Positions 8,473 through 15,721 of a stretch of 24,984 nucleotides of DNA are shown here, one piece after another. A program made the position numbers and the translations under genes. The stretch comes from a virus. The DNA is taken from positions 1-24,984 of IMG/VR virus record IMGVR_UViG_3300000928_000628. One strand, given 5' to 3'. The notes beneath the pieces are model-generated. The model did not search any database and was not told the origin of the DNA. It saw only the letters and a list, made by a program, of their open reading frames with translations. Numbering within the stretch: the first letter of the stretch is position 1; each line of letters starts with the position of its first letter.

Positions 8473-9159
8473 ATGAGTAAATTAAAAGATATGAAAAAAT
8501 ACAAAATATTAAATTTATACGCTTGTTTAGGTGGAAACAGATACAAATGGGATGATGTGAGTGATAATTTAGAAGTAACGGCCGTTGAATTAGATGCAGA
8601 ATTGGCCAGGTTATATCAAGAACGTTTCCCAAACGATAAAGTTATTGTATCAGATGCACATCAGTATTTATTGGAACATTACAAAGATTTTGATTTTATA
8701 TGGTCTTCACCGCCTTGCCCATCACATAGCAGAATAAGATTTGGACAGGCAAACAGTGAAAGAGAAAATTATAAACCTGTTTTTCCTGATATGACATTGT
8801 ACAGTGAAATCCTTTTTTTAGATAATTATTTTAGGGGTAAATATGTGGTTGAAAATGTAATACCTTTTTATGAGCCATTAATACCTGCAAAAAAAAGAGG
8901 CCGACATTTATATTGGACAAACTTTAATTTACCCAGTGATTTAAACGGCAGAAAAAATCCTAAAAACTTTATTGAATCAGGAAGTAAACCAAACGAATTG
9001 TTTCATGAAATAGATTTATCCACTTATAAAGGTGGGCAAAGAAAAGATAAAATTGCTTGTAATCTTGTAGATTTTGAAGTTGGTAAAACAATATTGCAAA
9101 CGGCATTTGGTATCAACACAAAACCAATAGGTAATCAGGTTTCAATTTTTGACAAATAG
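8473..9159 (+). CDS. DNA (cytosine-5) methyltransferase
   Basis: A 228-residue protein with the ordered motifs of C5-cytosine methyltransferases: motif I variant ILNLYACLGG (residues 12-21) for S-adenosylmethionine, an acidic residue near 39-41 (motif II), catalytic motif IV SSPPCPSHS with Cys82, motif VI VVENV (125-129), motif VIII RGRHLYW (142-148) and motif X GNQV (220-223). It would transfer a methyl group to cytosine in DNA, probably to protect phage DNA from host restriction. It is short for the family, with little room for a target-recognition domain. ATG at 8473 follows an A-rich leader; ATG at 8491 is an alternative. Codon use differs from neighbours: AGA for Arg and TCT, GCT and AGC appear here but are rare elsewhere, suggesting recent acquisition. 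Confidence 0.85.
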   Translation: MSKLKDMKKYKILNLYACLGGNRYKWDDVSDNLEVTAVELDAELARLYQERFPNDKVIVSDAHQYLLEHYKDFDFIWSSPPCPSHSRIRFGQANSERENYKPVFPDMTLYSEILFLDNYFRGKYVVENVIPFYEPLIPAKKRGRHLYWTNFNLPSDLNGRKNPKNFIESGSKPNELFHEIDLSTYKGGQRKDKIACNLVDFEVGKTILQTAFGINTKPIGNQVSIFDK

Positions 9160-9189
9160 ATAATAATAATTTTATAAAAAATTTAAAAT

Positions 9190-9336
9190 ATGAAAATTCC
9201 ATTTTTAACACAACGTGAAAAATCCTGCATATCATTTTGGAACACAAAACAAAACAGTGATGTAATACGCACATCATTTAATTTGGCACATTATTTAAAA
9301 GTAAAAGCATACAGGGATGGCCTTAAAAAAGATTAA
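9190..9336 (+). CDS. Small basic hypothetical protein (48 aa)
   Basis: An ATG at 9190 preceded by an A/T-rich leader opens 48 codons (start MKIPFLTQREKSC, end KVKAYRDGLKKD) closed by TAA at 9334. Its end overlaps the next gene start (ATG 9317) by 20 bases, the same overlap arrangement seen at 767 and elsewhere in this genome, and its codons (ACA, TCA, GCA, CGT) match the phage. It fills what would otherwise be a 157-base gap in an operon. The protein is basic with an Arg/Lys-rich end and no known family. Confidence 0.5.
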   Translation: MKIPFLTQREKSCISFWNTKQNSDVIRTSFNLAHYLKVKAYRDGLKKD

Positions 9337-9550
9337 CATTGAATTGTATTATGAGGATCAAAATGATCTGATGAAACAATTGTACAAATTGCACAACAAA
9401 GCATCAGAGGGTTTTTATTTTTATTATGCAGAAAAATTTGATTTTCACGTATGGGATGTTGAGGAAATACCATACACAATTGAAATTATTGATGATAAAC
9501 AATGTATGGTTTATCAATCAAAAATGAATAAAACCATAAAAAAATATTGA
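9317..9550 (+). CDS. Small acidic hypothetical protein
   Basis: A 77-residue protein rich in Asp, Glu, Tyr and Phe (EGFYFYYAEKFDFHVWDVEE), with an alternating strand-like pattern and no membrane segment. It starts inside the preceding 48-codon gene and ends one base before the next ATG, so it is clearly part of the operon between the two methyltransferase genes. I do not recognise a family. Small acidic proteins in phage early regions sometimes act as inhibitors, but there is no direct sign of that here. Confidence 0.6.
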   Translation: MALKKINIELYYEDQNDLMKQLYKLHNKASEGFYFYYAEKFDFHVWDVEEIPYTIEIIDDKQCMVYQSKMNKTIKKY

Positions 9551-9551
9551 T

Positions 9552-10055
9552 ATGAATGATGAAACAAATATGCACGTGCATGTACCAACGGCAACACTGG
9601 CACAAATAAAACAGTATTTAAATGATAATTACAAAGATGGTTGTTATTGCCCTGCTTGTAATCAAAGGGTGCAAATGTACAAACGAAAATTGGCATCAAC
9701 AATGGCATATTGCCTGATCAAATTTGTGATGCATCAACGAGAAAATCAAAATCATTATTCAAAATTTACAGATATTTTAAATGCAGAAAACATCACACCA
9801 TCACAACGTGCAGATTGGCAAAAGTTGGTTTATTTTAGATTAATTCAACCGGATCCTGGTTTTGCAGGAATGTACAGAATCACACCACAGGGTTTTGATT
9901 TTGTGCAGGGCAATATATTAATGCCAAAATATGCAAACGTGTTAAATGGCAAAGTGTACGGTTATTCAATGGAACAAATACATATTAAAAAAGCATTATC
10001 AACAAAATTTAATTTACAAGAATTATTAAATATTGATACAAATGGGAAAAATTAA
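9552..10055 (+). CDS. Zinc-ribbon-like / winged-helix-like hypothetical protein
   Basis: A 167-residue protein. Residues 31-38 contain CYCPACNQ, a zinc-knuckle-like Cys cluster, followed by a basic stretch (QMYKRKLAS). Residues ~50-125 look like a winged-helix fold: helices, then FRLIQPDPGFAGMYRITPQG, a typical wing with a beta-turn. This suggests a DNA- or RNA-binding protein. Only three clustered Cys are present, so any zinc site would need a further ligand. It overlaps the following methyltransferase gene by 14 bases, which suggests linked translation and possibly linked function. Family not named; fold call is from pattern only. Confidence 0.6.
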   Translation: MNDETNMHVHVPTATLAQIKQYLNDNYKDGCYCPACNQRVQMYKRKLASTMAYCLIKFVMHQRENQNHYSKFTDILNAENITPSQRADWQKLVYFRLIQPDPGFAGMYRITPQGFDFVQGNILMPKYANVLNGKVYGYSMEQIHIKKALSTKFNLQELLNIDTNGKN

Positions 10056-10707
10056 AGTTTTAGAATTATTTGCAGGATCAAGAAGTATTGGAAAACAGGC
10101 AGAAAAAATGGGAATGCAGGTGTTTTCTGTTGATTGGGAAAATTATGAAAACATTGATTTGCAAATTGATATTGCACAAATGCAAACATTTGATGTGCCA
10201 TTTATACCTGATTTTATTTGGGCATCACCTGATTGTACAACATACAGTATTTCCGCAATATCACATCACCGCAACAAACAAATACCAACATCAGATTATG
10301 CCAAAAAATGTGATGATACCAATAAACATTTTATTTCATTAATAAAAAAATGGCAAACAATAAATCCAAATTTAATTTATTTTATTGAAAATCCACGTGG
10401 TATGTTACGGCACATGGATTGGATGCAGGAATTTAAAAGGCACACAGTATGGTATTGTAAATACGGTGATTCAAGGGCCAAACCAACGGATTTATTTACA
10501 AATTCTGATGATTGGATTCCGTTACCAGTGTGTAAAAATTACAAATATGATGCGGATGGAAATATAATTGATAAACATTGCCATCACGAATCCGCACGTA
10601 GGGGTGCAAAAACAGGAACGCAGGGAAAAAAGGGATCATATGACAGATCAAAAATACCTGATAAATTATGTATTTCAGTTTTAGAATCAATTAATTCAAA
10701 AAAATAA
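10042..10707 (+). CDS. C5-cytosine methyltransferase-like protein with a PDC active-site motif
   Basis: A 221-residue protein from ATG 10042; a TTG nine bases upstream is in frame but less likely. It has motif I VLELFAGSRSIG (residues 6-17), an Asp at 31 after a strand (SVDWE), a catalytic-position motif ASPDCTTYS with Cys65 (PDC where classical C5 enzymes have PPC), and IENPRG (115-120) in the place of ENV. The remainder, with a Cys/His-rich stretch near 168-190 (CKNYK, KHCHHES), may serve as target recognition. The family is widespread in phages and usually annotated as DNA cytosine methyltransferase. Activity is likely but not certain given the altered motifs. It is the last gene of this operon. 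Confidence 0.7.
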   Translation: MGKIKVLELFAGSRSIGKQAEKMGMQVFSVDWENYENIDLQIDIAQMQTFDVPFIPDFIWASPDCTTYSISAISHHRNKQIPTSDYAKKCDDTNKHFISLIKKWQTINPNLIYFIENPRGMLRHMDWMQEFKRHTVWYCKYGDSRAKPTDLFTNSDDWIPLPVCKNYKYDADGNIIDKHCHHESARRGAKTGTQGKKGSYDRSKIPDKLCISVLESINSKK

Positions 10708-10709
10708 AT

Positions 10710-10717
10710 TAAATTTG
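10710..10717 (+). promoter_or_regulatory. Promoter -7 box for the replication operon
   Basis: TAAATTTG, an exact TAnnTTTG match, lies 29 bases before ATG 10747. The leader carries CATAAAACATAACACATAAC, nearly the same as the leader at 8221. No clear -33 element. Confidence 0.6.
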
Positions 10718-10746
10718 TATAAACATAAAACATAACACATAACACC

Positions 10747-11484
10747 ATGAAAAAAGATACATTTTATTTTTCACACGATTATTCAACAACATCAGATCCT
10801 AAAATTCAAGCATTTTTATCAATGTTTGGTGCATCAGGTTACGGTGTTTTTTGGCGAATCATTGAAATGTTGCATGAAGATCAACAAAAAAAATTACCAT
10901 TAAAAAAATACATTTTTACTGCAATTGGTTTCCAGTTAAAGGTTGATCCTGTTGAGGTTGAAAAAATGATTCATTGTTTAATTGAAGATTGTGAAATATT
11001 AAAATCTGATGATGGTTGTTTTTATTCTGAACGTGTTTTGCATAACATGGAAAAACGTGCATCTGTTATTGAGAAACGCAGTATGGCAGGTAAAAAAAGT
11101 GCAGAAAAACGTGCATTACTTTCAACACGTGTTGAACAAAACACAAAAGGTGTTGAACAAAAACCAACAAAGGAAATAAAAGAAAATAAAACCAAATCAA
11201 ATAAAATTGAATTTGATAAATTATTGGTTTTTTTCAATGATACGTTTGGTAAAAAATGCCGTGTATTTTCCGCATCTGTAAAGCAAAAATACAATGCACG
11301 TGTTTCTGATGGTTACACAACAATGGAAATTGCAAAGGCAATGAGTGTGTGCAAATCTGATGATTTCCATAAACAAAATAATTTTAAATATTGTACATTA
11401 GAATATTTTGCACGGCCAAAAACACTGGATCAATATGCATACGGTGAATCAAAACAATCAAATAAATACACACCAACAAAATAA
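10747..11484 (+). CDS. DUF4373 (Lin1244/Lin1753-like) replication initiator/helicase-loader-type protein
   Basis: A 245-residue protein. The N-terminal ~100 residues (KDTFYFSHDYSTTSDPKIQ, then FGASGYGVFWRIIEMLHED) match the DUF4373 domain found in phage replication proteins, a winged-helix-type DNA-binding region. A Lys/Ser-rich linker (residues ~103-152) follows, then a C-terminal region (IEFDKLLVFFNDTFGK to FKYCTLEYFARP) resembling the conserved phage C-terminal domain with the L-P-type ending. It lies directly upstream of the DnaB-like helicase, the usual place for an origin-binding protein or helicase loader. Origin binding is inferred; the DNA origin itself was not identified. Confidence 0.75.
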   Translation: MKKDTFYFSHDYSTTSDPKIQAFLSMFGASGYGVFWRIIEMLHEDQQKKLPLKKYIFTAIGFQLKVDPVEVEKMIHCLIEDCEILKSDDGCFYSERVLHNMEKRASVIEKRSMAGKKSAEKRALLSTRVEQNTKGVEQKPTKEIKENKTKSNKIEFDKLLVFFNDTFGKKCRVFSASVKQKYNARVSDGYTTMEIAKAMSVCKSDDFHKQNNFKYCTLEYFARPKTLDQYAYGESKQSNKYTPTK

Positions 11485-11494
11485 AACATAACAC

Positions 11495-12835
11495 ATGGTT
11501 ACAGAATTAACGCAAATTTATGGGCATTTATTTATCCATAATCAGGATGTAATAAACGAATATTACCCATTGATAAAACCTGAATGGAACATGTTGCAGA
11601 TTCACAAGGATTGGCATTTTGCAATTGGTGAATTAATTAAACAAAAACGTGCAGTTGATATTGTTACCGTTACTGATGTTTTGCGTGAAAACAATCGTTT
11701 ATCCAAAGATGCCATTTATCAAACATCATTGGCATCAACGGATGTGCCATACATACGCATTGCATCATTGATGAATACTGTAAATTTTCAATTTCAGATT
11801 AATGAAGTAAACAAATTTGCACGTGATTTTATACAAAAAATGGAATCACCTAATTTTTCACCTGATGATGTGATACAGTTATGTGATAAAACCAAATCAA
11901 TGTTATTGGATACAGGTGTAAAATCATATGAATCCAATGATCAGATAATTGATAATGTTATTTCACGGCACAATGATGCAAAAAACGGTGTTGAATTTGG
12001 TTTGCAGTTGGGTTGGAGTGGTACATACAATAAAATTATATTGGAAAATATTGATGTTATGGTTGTTGGTGGCAGGCCTGCAATGGGCAAAACTGCATGG
12101 TTGGTATCCTGTGCAAAACAGATTGCATTTGATCTAAATAAAAAAGTTTGTGTATTTTCATTGGAAATGAGCAATGCACAGATTATGAGGCGGATGTTGG
12201 CCACAATTACTGGGATTGATTCAAATAAAATAAAGTTGGGCCAATGTAATAATGATGAATTGGCAAAAATTTATGGTGTTAAAAACAGTGATGGTTGGAA
12301 AAACATAACGTTTGTTGATGGATCACAAAAGGTTTCAGATATTACACGTAAAATTACAGAATTAAAAAACACAACAGGTTTGGATGTTTACATGGTTGAT
12401 TATCTGCAAAAAATAATACCTGTAAAAACTGAAACACGGTACACAGAGGTTACACGTATATCAAATGATATAAAACGTTTAACAATGAGCATTGAAATAC
12501 CATGCATTGCAATGGCCCAATTATCACGTGATTCTGCAAAAACAGGTAAACGGCCATCATTGCCTGATTTAAAGGAATCAGGTGAAATTGAACAGGATGC
12601 ATCAGTTGTTGCATTTTTACACCGTGCAGAATATTACGGAGAAATGCAGGATGATCAGGGAATGAGTACAGAGGGAAAAGGAGAATTTTTAATTGCCAAA
12701 AATCGTGAGGGTGAAACAGGTATTGTGCCAATGATTGTTGAATTACCAACATCAACATGGGGTGATGATTTGAACATACCTGATTTTAATTACACACAAC
12801 CAGTTAATCAACACCTGGAACAAAACCCATTTTAA
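11495..12835 (+). CDS. dnaB: Replicative DNA helicase, DnaB-like
   Basis: A 446-residue protein with the two DnaB domains: an all-helical N-terminal domain (residues ~1-130) and a RecA-like C-terminal ATPase. Walker A is GGRPAMGKT (192-200), followed by the typical VCVFSLEMS segment (218-226); Walker B is VYMVDYLQ (298-305); AQLSRD (341-346) and SGEIEQDAS (362-370) are sensor motifs normal for DnaB. It would unwind the replication fork in 5'-3' direction as a hexamer. It begins 10 bases after the loader-like gene, in the leader-like sequence AAAACATAACAC, and is followed at once (no gap) by the NinG-like gene. Confidence 0.92.
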   Translation: MVTELTQIYGHLFIHNQDVINEYYPLIKPEWNMLQIHKDWHFAIGELIKQKRAVDIVTVTDVLRENNRLSKDAIYQTSLASTDVPYIRIASLMNTVNFQFQINEVNKFARDFIQKMESPNFSPDDVIQLCDKTKSMLLDTGVKSYESNDQIIDNVISRHNDAKNGVEFGLQLGWSGTYNKIILENIDVMVVGGRPAMGKTAWLVSCAKQIAFDLNKKVCVFSLEMSNAQIMRRMLATITGIDSNKIKLGQCNNDELAKIYGVKNSDGWKNITFVDGSQKVSDITRKITELKNTTGLDVYMVDYLQKIIPVKTETRYTEVTRISNDIKRLTMSIEIPCIAMAQLSRDSAKTGKRPSLPDLKESGEIEQDASVVAFLHRAEYYGEMQDDQGMSTEGKGEFLIAKNREGETGIVPMIVELPTSTWGDDLNIPDFNYTQPVNQHLEQNPF

Positions 12836-13396
12836 ATGAAACAAAAAAACAAAAAATGTAAAGTTTGCAAAGATGATTTTTATCCTGAAAATGATAAACA
12901 AATTGTTTGTGGATGGCAATGTGCATTGAAACATGCCAGTGTTAAGGGCCAAAAGGAAAAAAAACAAAAACAGATACAGGATAAAAAAGATACAAAGGCA
13001 AAACGGTTGGAATTAACCACACCAACAGAATGGAAAAACAAATTGCAAAAGTATTTTAATAAATTCATCAGGATCAGGGATGTAAAAAAAGGTTGTATAT
13101 CGTGCGGTACATCATTGGAAAACAGTAAATATGATGCAGGGCATTTTTGGGAAAAATCAAGGTATCCATTTTTGCGTTTCCATGAATCAAATTGTTTTGG
13201 GCAATGTGTACGTTGTAACAAACACAGGGGATCAAACGCACATGAATACCGTTTGAGGATAACGGAACGCATTACACCTGATCAATTAAAGTATTTGGAT
13301 GATCACAGAGGTGATAAACTGGTATTATCAGTTGATGAAATAAAACAAAAAATTGAATCATATAAACAAAAAATAAAACAATTACAGAGTAAATAA
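12836..13396 (+). CDS. ninG: NinG/Rap-like recombination nuclease
   Basis: A 186-residue protein with two zinc-binding regions: CKVC (8-11) with Cys25 and Cys29, and CISC (87-90), DAGHFWEKSRYPFLRFHE (100-117) and CFGQCVRCNKHRG (120-132). The DAGHF-R-FHE-N-QC-CN-H-G pattern is the signature of phage lambda NinG (Rap), a structure-specific endonuclease that acts on recombination joints. The middle (residues 35-60) is highly Lys-rich. ATG follows the helicase stop directly. The length is close to lambda NinG (about 200 residues). Function is by family; a role in resolving recombination intermediates with the annealing protein encoded next is likely. Confidence 0.85.
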   Translation: MKQKNKKCKVCKDDFYPENDKQIVCGWQCALKHASVKGQKEKKQKQIQDKKDTKAKRLELTTPTEWKNKLQKYFNKFIRIRDVKKGCISCGTSLENSKYDAGHFWEKSRYPFLRFHESNCFGQCVRCNKHRGSNAHEYRLRITERITPDQLKYLDDHRGDKLVLSVDEIKQKIESYKQKIKQLQSK

Positions 13397-13420
13397 ATTA
13401 AATTTACATTTTACACAAAT

Positions 13421-13436
13421 TTATTTTGTATATTTA
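13421..13436 (+). promoter_or_regulatory. Degenerate promoter before the recombination genes
   Basis: The 64-base gap before ATG 13461 holds TTATTTTG followed by TATATTTA, the latter one mismatch from TAnnTTTG, then a CATAAATCATAAATCATAAC leader like those of other early genes. The sequence TTTGTATATT here recurs at 18826. Confidence 0.4.
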
Positions 13437-13460
13437 CATAAATCATAAATCATAACAAAA

Positions 13461-14183
13461 ATGGAACAAACAAAACCTGCACGTAAAACACGTGCCACAA
13501 AAGAAAAACAACAACCGTTGTTTGCAAAATTATCTGCATTAAACGTTAATGCAAACACAGAAAAACGCAATAATTTCACATATTTATCATGGGCATGGGC
13601 ATGGAGTGAATTTAAAAAACATTGCCCTGATGCAAATTATGAAATCATCAAAGATCCTGAAACAAATAAACCGTACATGGTTGATCAGTTTGGTATTTTG
13701 GTGCAAACACGTGTAACAACAGGCGGTGAATCACATGATATGTGGTTGCCAGTAATGGATAATTCAAACAATGCACAAAAAAGTGATGAATACCAAATTA
13801 CATTCAGATCAGGTAAAAAAATTACTGTTGCACCTGCATCCATGATGGATATTAACAAAGCATTGATGCGTTGTTTGGTTAAAAATTTGGCAATGTTTGG
13901 ATTGGGCATTTATATTTATGCAGGTGAGGATTTGCCTGATGGATATGTTGCACCTGCACCTGATCCTGCACCTGAAAAACCAAAACCAAAGGTTGAAACA
14001 AAGAAAAAAATTACTGCAAAACGTTTTAATGATGCATTACAGGCCATCAAAAATGGTGCATACCATGAGGATGATTTGCGTAAAACGTTTGATTTAACGG
14101 TGCCACAGGAAAACACATTGGTTGATTTTCTGCAATCACAAATTGATCATGCCAATGAAATTAATAAAACTTTAAAACAATAA
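13461..14183 (+). CDS. Sak3/DUF1071-type single-strand annealing protein
   Basis: A 240-residue protein. Residues ~20-155 match the DUF1071 pattern: LSALNVN, FTYLSWAWAWSEFK, Y-MVDQFGILVQTRVT, LPVMDN, and DINKALMRCLVKNLAMFGLG followed by LYAGEDLP-like IYAGEDLP. DUF1071 proteins include Sak3, a phage single-strand annealing recombinase. A Pro-rich linker (APAPDPAPEKPKP, ~164-177) leads to a small helical domain (~182-240), perhaps for partner binding. Next to NinG-like, Gp157-like and single-strand-binding-like genes, a role in annealing-based recombination and genome-end processing is well supported. The assignment of DUF1071 to the Sak3 group is from memory of the literature. Confidence 0.8.
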   Translation: MEQTKPARKTRATKEKQQPLFAKLSALNVNANTEKRNNFTYLSWAWAWSEFKKHCPDANYEIIKDPETNKPYMVDQFGILVQTRVTTGGESHDMWLPVMDNSNNAQKSDEYQITFRSGKKITVAPASMMDINKALMRCLVKNLAMFGLGIYIYAGEDLPDGYVAPAPDPAPEKPKPKVETKKKITAKRFNDALQAIKNGAYHEDDLRKTFDLTVPQENTLVDFLQSQIDHANEINKTLKQ

Positions 14184-14186
14184 ATC

Positions 14187-14678
14187 ATGAGTAGTTTATT
14201 TAAAATATCAAATGATATGCAATTAATCGTAAATGAATTGATTGCAAATGGCGGTGAATTAACTGATGAATTGCAGGATCAATTGCAAATCACGGAATCA
14301 CAAATGAAACAAAAGGCAACAGGATATGCACAGGTGATACGTGCAATGAGATATGATAATGATATTGTTGATGCCGAAATAAAACGTTTACAGGCCATTA
14401 AAAAGGTGCGTAAAAACACAACGGAACGTTTGGAAAACGCATTATCAGATGCAATGCAACAGTTTGAAATGGATGTTATTGAAACACCAATATCAAAAAT
14501 TTCATTCAGATCATCACAATCAGTTGAAATAACAGATGAAAATGCAATTGATAAACAATTTAAAACACAGATTATCACAACAAAAGTTGATAAAATGGAA
14601 ATAAAAAGGGCCATAAAAGGCGGTGCCACAGTTAATGGGGCGGAATTAGTTACAAATAAAAATTTACAAATCAAATAA
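14187..14678 (+). CDS. Gp157-like protein (siphovirus Gp157 family)
   Basis: A 163-residue protein starting three bases after the previous stop. The first ~100 residues are helical coiled coil (LIVNELIANGGELTDELQD, then YAQVIRAMRYDNDIVDAEIKRLQ), followed by a strand-rich end (MDVIETPISKISFRSSQSVEI and a GGATVNGAELV turn). This matches the siphovirus Gp157 family, known from Streptococcus phage Sfi21-like genomes, where it sits among recombination genes. Its biochemical role is not established; phage-resistance links have been proposed for the family. It is placed between the annealing protein and the single-strand-binding-like gene, so a recombination accessory role is the best inference. Confidence 0.8.
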   Translation: MSSLFKISNDMQLIVNELIANGGELTDELQDQLQITESQMKQKATGYAQVIRAMRYDNDIVDAEIKRLQAIKKVRKNTTERLENALSDAMQQFEMDVIETPISKISFRSSQSVEITDENAIDKQFKTQIITTKVDKMEIKRAIKGGATVNGAELVTNKNLQIK

Positions 14679-14689
14679 AAACAGAAAAA

Positions 14690-15058
14690 ATGGAATTTAA
14701 ATTAAATGGTACAGTTGAATTGGTAAGAGAGGAAAAACAAATATCTGATTCATTCAGGAAACGTGATGTGATCGTAAACACTGGCGGTGATTATCCGCAA
14801 TCAATACAAATCCAGTTTGTTAATGATATGGTTGATGAATCAGGAATGTTGGTGCAGGGTATGGAAATTGAAGTTGATTTTAATTTGCGTGGCCGTGCAT
14901 GGGAAAATCCCAAAACAGGTGATACAATGTATTTCAATACATTACAGGGATGGAAAATACAAACCGTTGGTGGCATGCCTATACCTACACCAAAGGCACC
15001 ACAGGTAAAAGATTTACCAAAACAAAATGTTGAATCTGATGGTGATCTACCATTTTAA
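14690..15058 (+). CDS. DUF3127 protein, single-strand DNA-binding-like
   Basis: A 122-residue protein with the DUF3127 pattern widespread in Bacteroidota and their phages: FKLNGTVELVREEKQISDSF then an OB-fold-like body (VIVNTGGDYPQSIQIQF, WENPKTGDTMYFNTLQGWKI). The C-terminus is a flexible Pro/Lys stretch ending DGDLPF, the acidic-hydrophobic tip used by bacterial SSB to recruit replication and repair partners. It probably serves as the phage single-strand DNA-binding protein, working with the annealing protein and helicase encoded upstream. No experimental function for DUF3127 is known to me; the OB-fold/SSB role is inferred from pattern, tail and neighbours. Confidence 0.8.
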   Translation: MEFKLNGTVELVREEKQISDSFRKRDVIVNTGGDYPQSIQIQFVNDMVDESGMLVQGMEIEVDFNLRGRAWENPKTGDTMYFNTLQGWKIQTVGGMPIPTPKAPQVKDLPKQNVESDGDLPF

Positions 15059-15067
15059 AAAATAATT

Positions 15068-15295
15068 ATGGCAACAAAGAAAAAAATTACACCAATTAAA
15101 TCAGAACAATTAAAATATTTGGTTGAGGATGTACGTGCAATATGCAATCATTACATCACGGAAAATAATTTATCTGTACATGCATTTGCAAAACAATGTG
15201 CGGTGCATCCAAACCAAATGTATATGTTTTTGAATAATGAACGTGGTTTGAATTTAACCACAGTGCAGAAAATTGGTGATTTAATTAATCAATAA
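15068..15295 (+). CDS. Small helix-turn-helix (XRE-like) protein
   Basis: A 75-residue protein starting 9 bases after the previous stop. Residues ~36-70 (LSVHAFAKQCAVHPNQMYMFLN, then GLNLTTVQKIGDLI) have the helix pattern of XRE/Cro-type helix-turn-helix domains, with a Lys-rich N-terminus. It could be a DNA-binding regulator (Cro-like or of late/early switching) or just a small DNA-binding accessory of recombination. It is the last gene before a strong terminator. No divergent repressor gene accompanies it, so a lysogeny switch is not evident. Confidence 0.65.
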   Translation: MATKKKITPIKSEQLKYLVEDVRAICNHYITENNLSVHAFAKQCAVHPNQMYMFLNNERGLNLTTVQKIGDLINQ

Positions 15296-15302
15296 TAAAA
15301 TG

Positions 15303-15328
15303 GGCATGGTAATACATGCCTTTTTTTT
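15303..15328 (+). terminator. Rho-independent terminator of the recombination operon
   Basis: Perfect six-base stem GGCATG (15303-15308) and CATGCC (15315-15320), loop GTAATA, then eight T (15321-15328). Confidence 0.9.
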
Positions 15329-15340
15329 AAAACATTCATT

Positions 15341-15721
15341 ATGGAAAACAACAACAACATTGATCTGCATGATCAGGTAATGGTATCAAAAACAAATAAA
15401 ATTGGATTGGTTATTGAATCTGAAATTATAACTGTTGTTTACGTTCAAAACACTGGGATGCAAAAAACAAAGGTTACGGAACACACCGTTAAATTTACTG
15501 ATCAATCTGTTGATACGTTTTTATCACACGAATTGGAACACAATGATGATGATATTGAATGTGATTGTGATGAATGTGATGGTGAGGGGTGCGTTGATGT
15601 TATGGATTGCCATGATCAATCAAATGAATGTTGTGGCGGTTGCTTTAAATCTGTTGAATGTGATCAATGCAATGGTACAGGTATAATTGAAAAACAAATT
15701 GATGAAATTATTGAATTATGA
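15341..15721 (+). CDS. DnaJ-type zinc-finger protein
   Basis: A 126-residue protein. The first ~70 residues are a strand-rich region; residues 74-114 hold ten Cys with two DnaJ-style CxxCxGxG elements, CDECDGEG (76-83) and CDQCNGTG (107-114), plus CC-GGC between them (97-101). These are like the Cys-rich zinc modules of DnaJ/Hsp40, but no J-domain (HPD) is present. It may be a small scaffold, chaperone-like or nucleic-acid-binding protein. It begins just after the terminator at 15328 and overlaps the next gene by four bases (ATGA). Function unknown. Confidence 0.65.
   Translation: MENNNNIDLHDQVMVSKTNKIGLVIESEIITVVYVQNTGMQKTKVTEHTVKFTDQSVDTFLSHELEHNDDDIECDCDECDGEGCVDVMDCHDQSNECCGGCFKSVECDQCNGTGIIEKQIDEIIEL

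Noticed and set aside
10033-10041. TTG start of the second methyltransferase
   Set aside because: ATG 10042 directly precedes the conserved motif I strand (KIKVLELFAG), as usual for the family.
12880-13272. Opposite-strand open frame of 130 codons over ninG
   Set aside because: Shadow of the NinG-like gene; composition is Cys/Phe/Ser-rich and lacks motifs.
14279-14674. Opposite-strand open frame of 131 codons over the Gp157-like gene
   Set aside because: It lies wholly within a recognised gene and its protein (Ser/Cys/Ile/Val mixture) has no family signature; it is a by-product of codon bias.
15068-15295. Lysogeny repressor/Cro switch
   Set aside because: The small HTH protein lacks a divergent partner and operators nearby; it is simply the last gene of the recombination operon.
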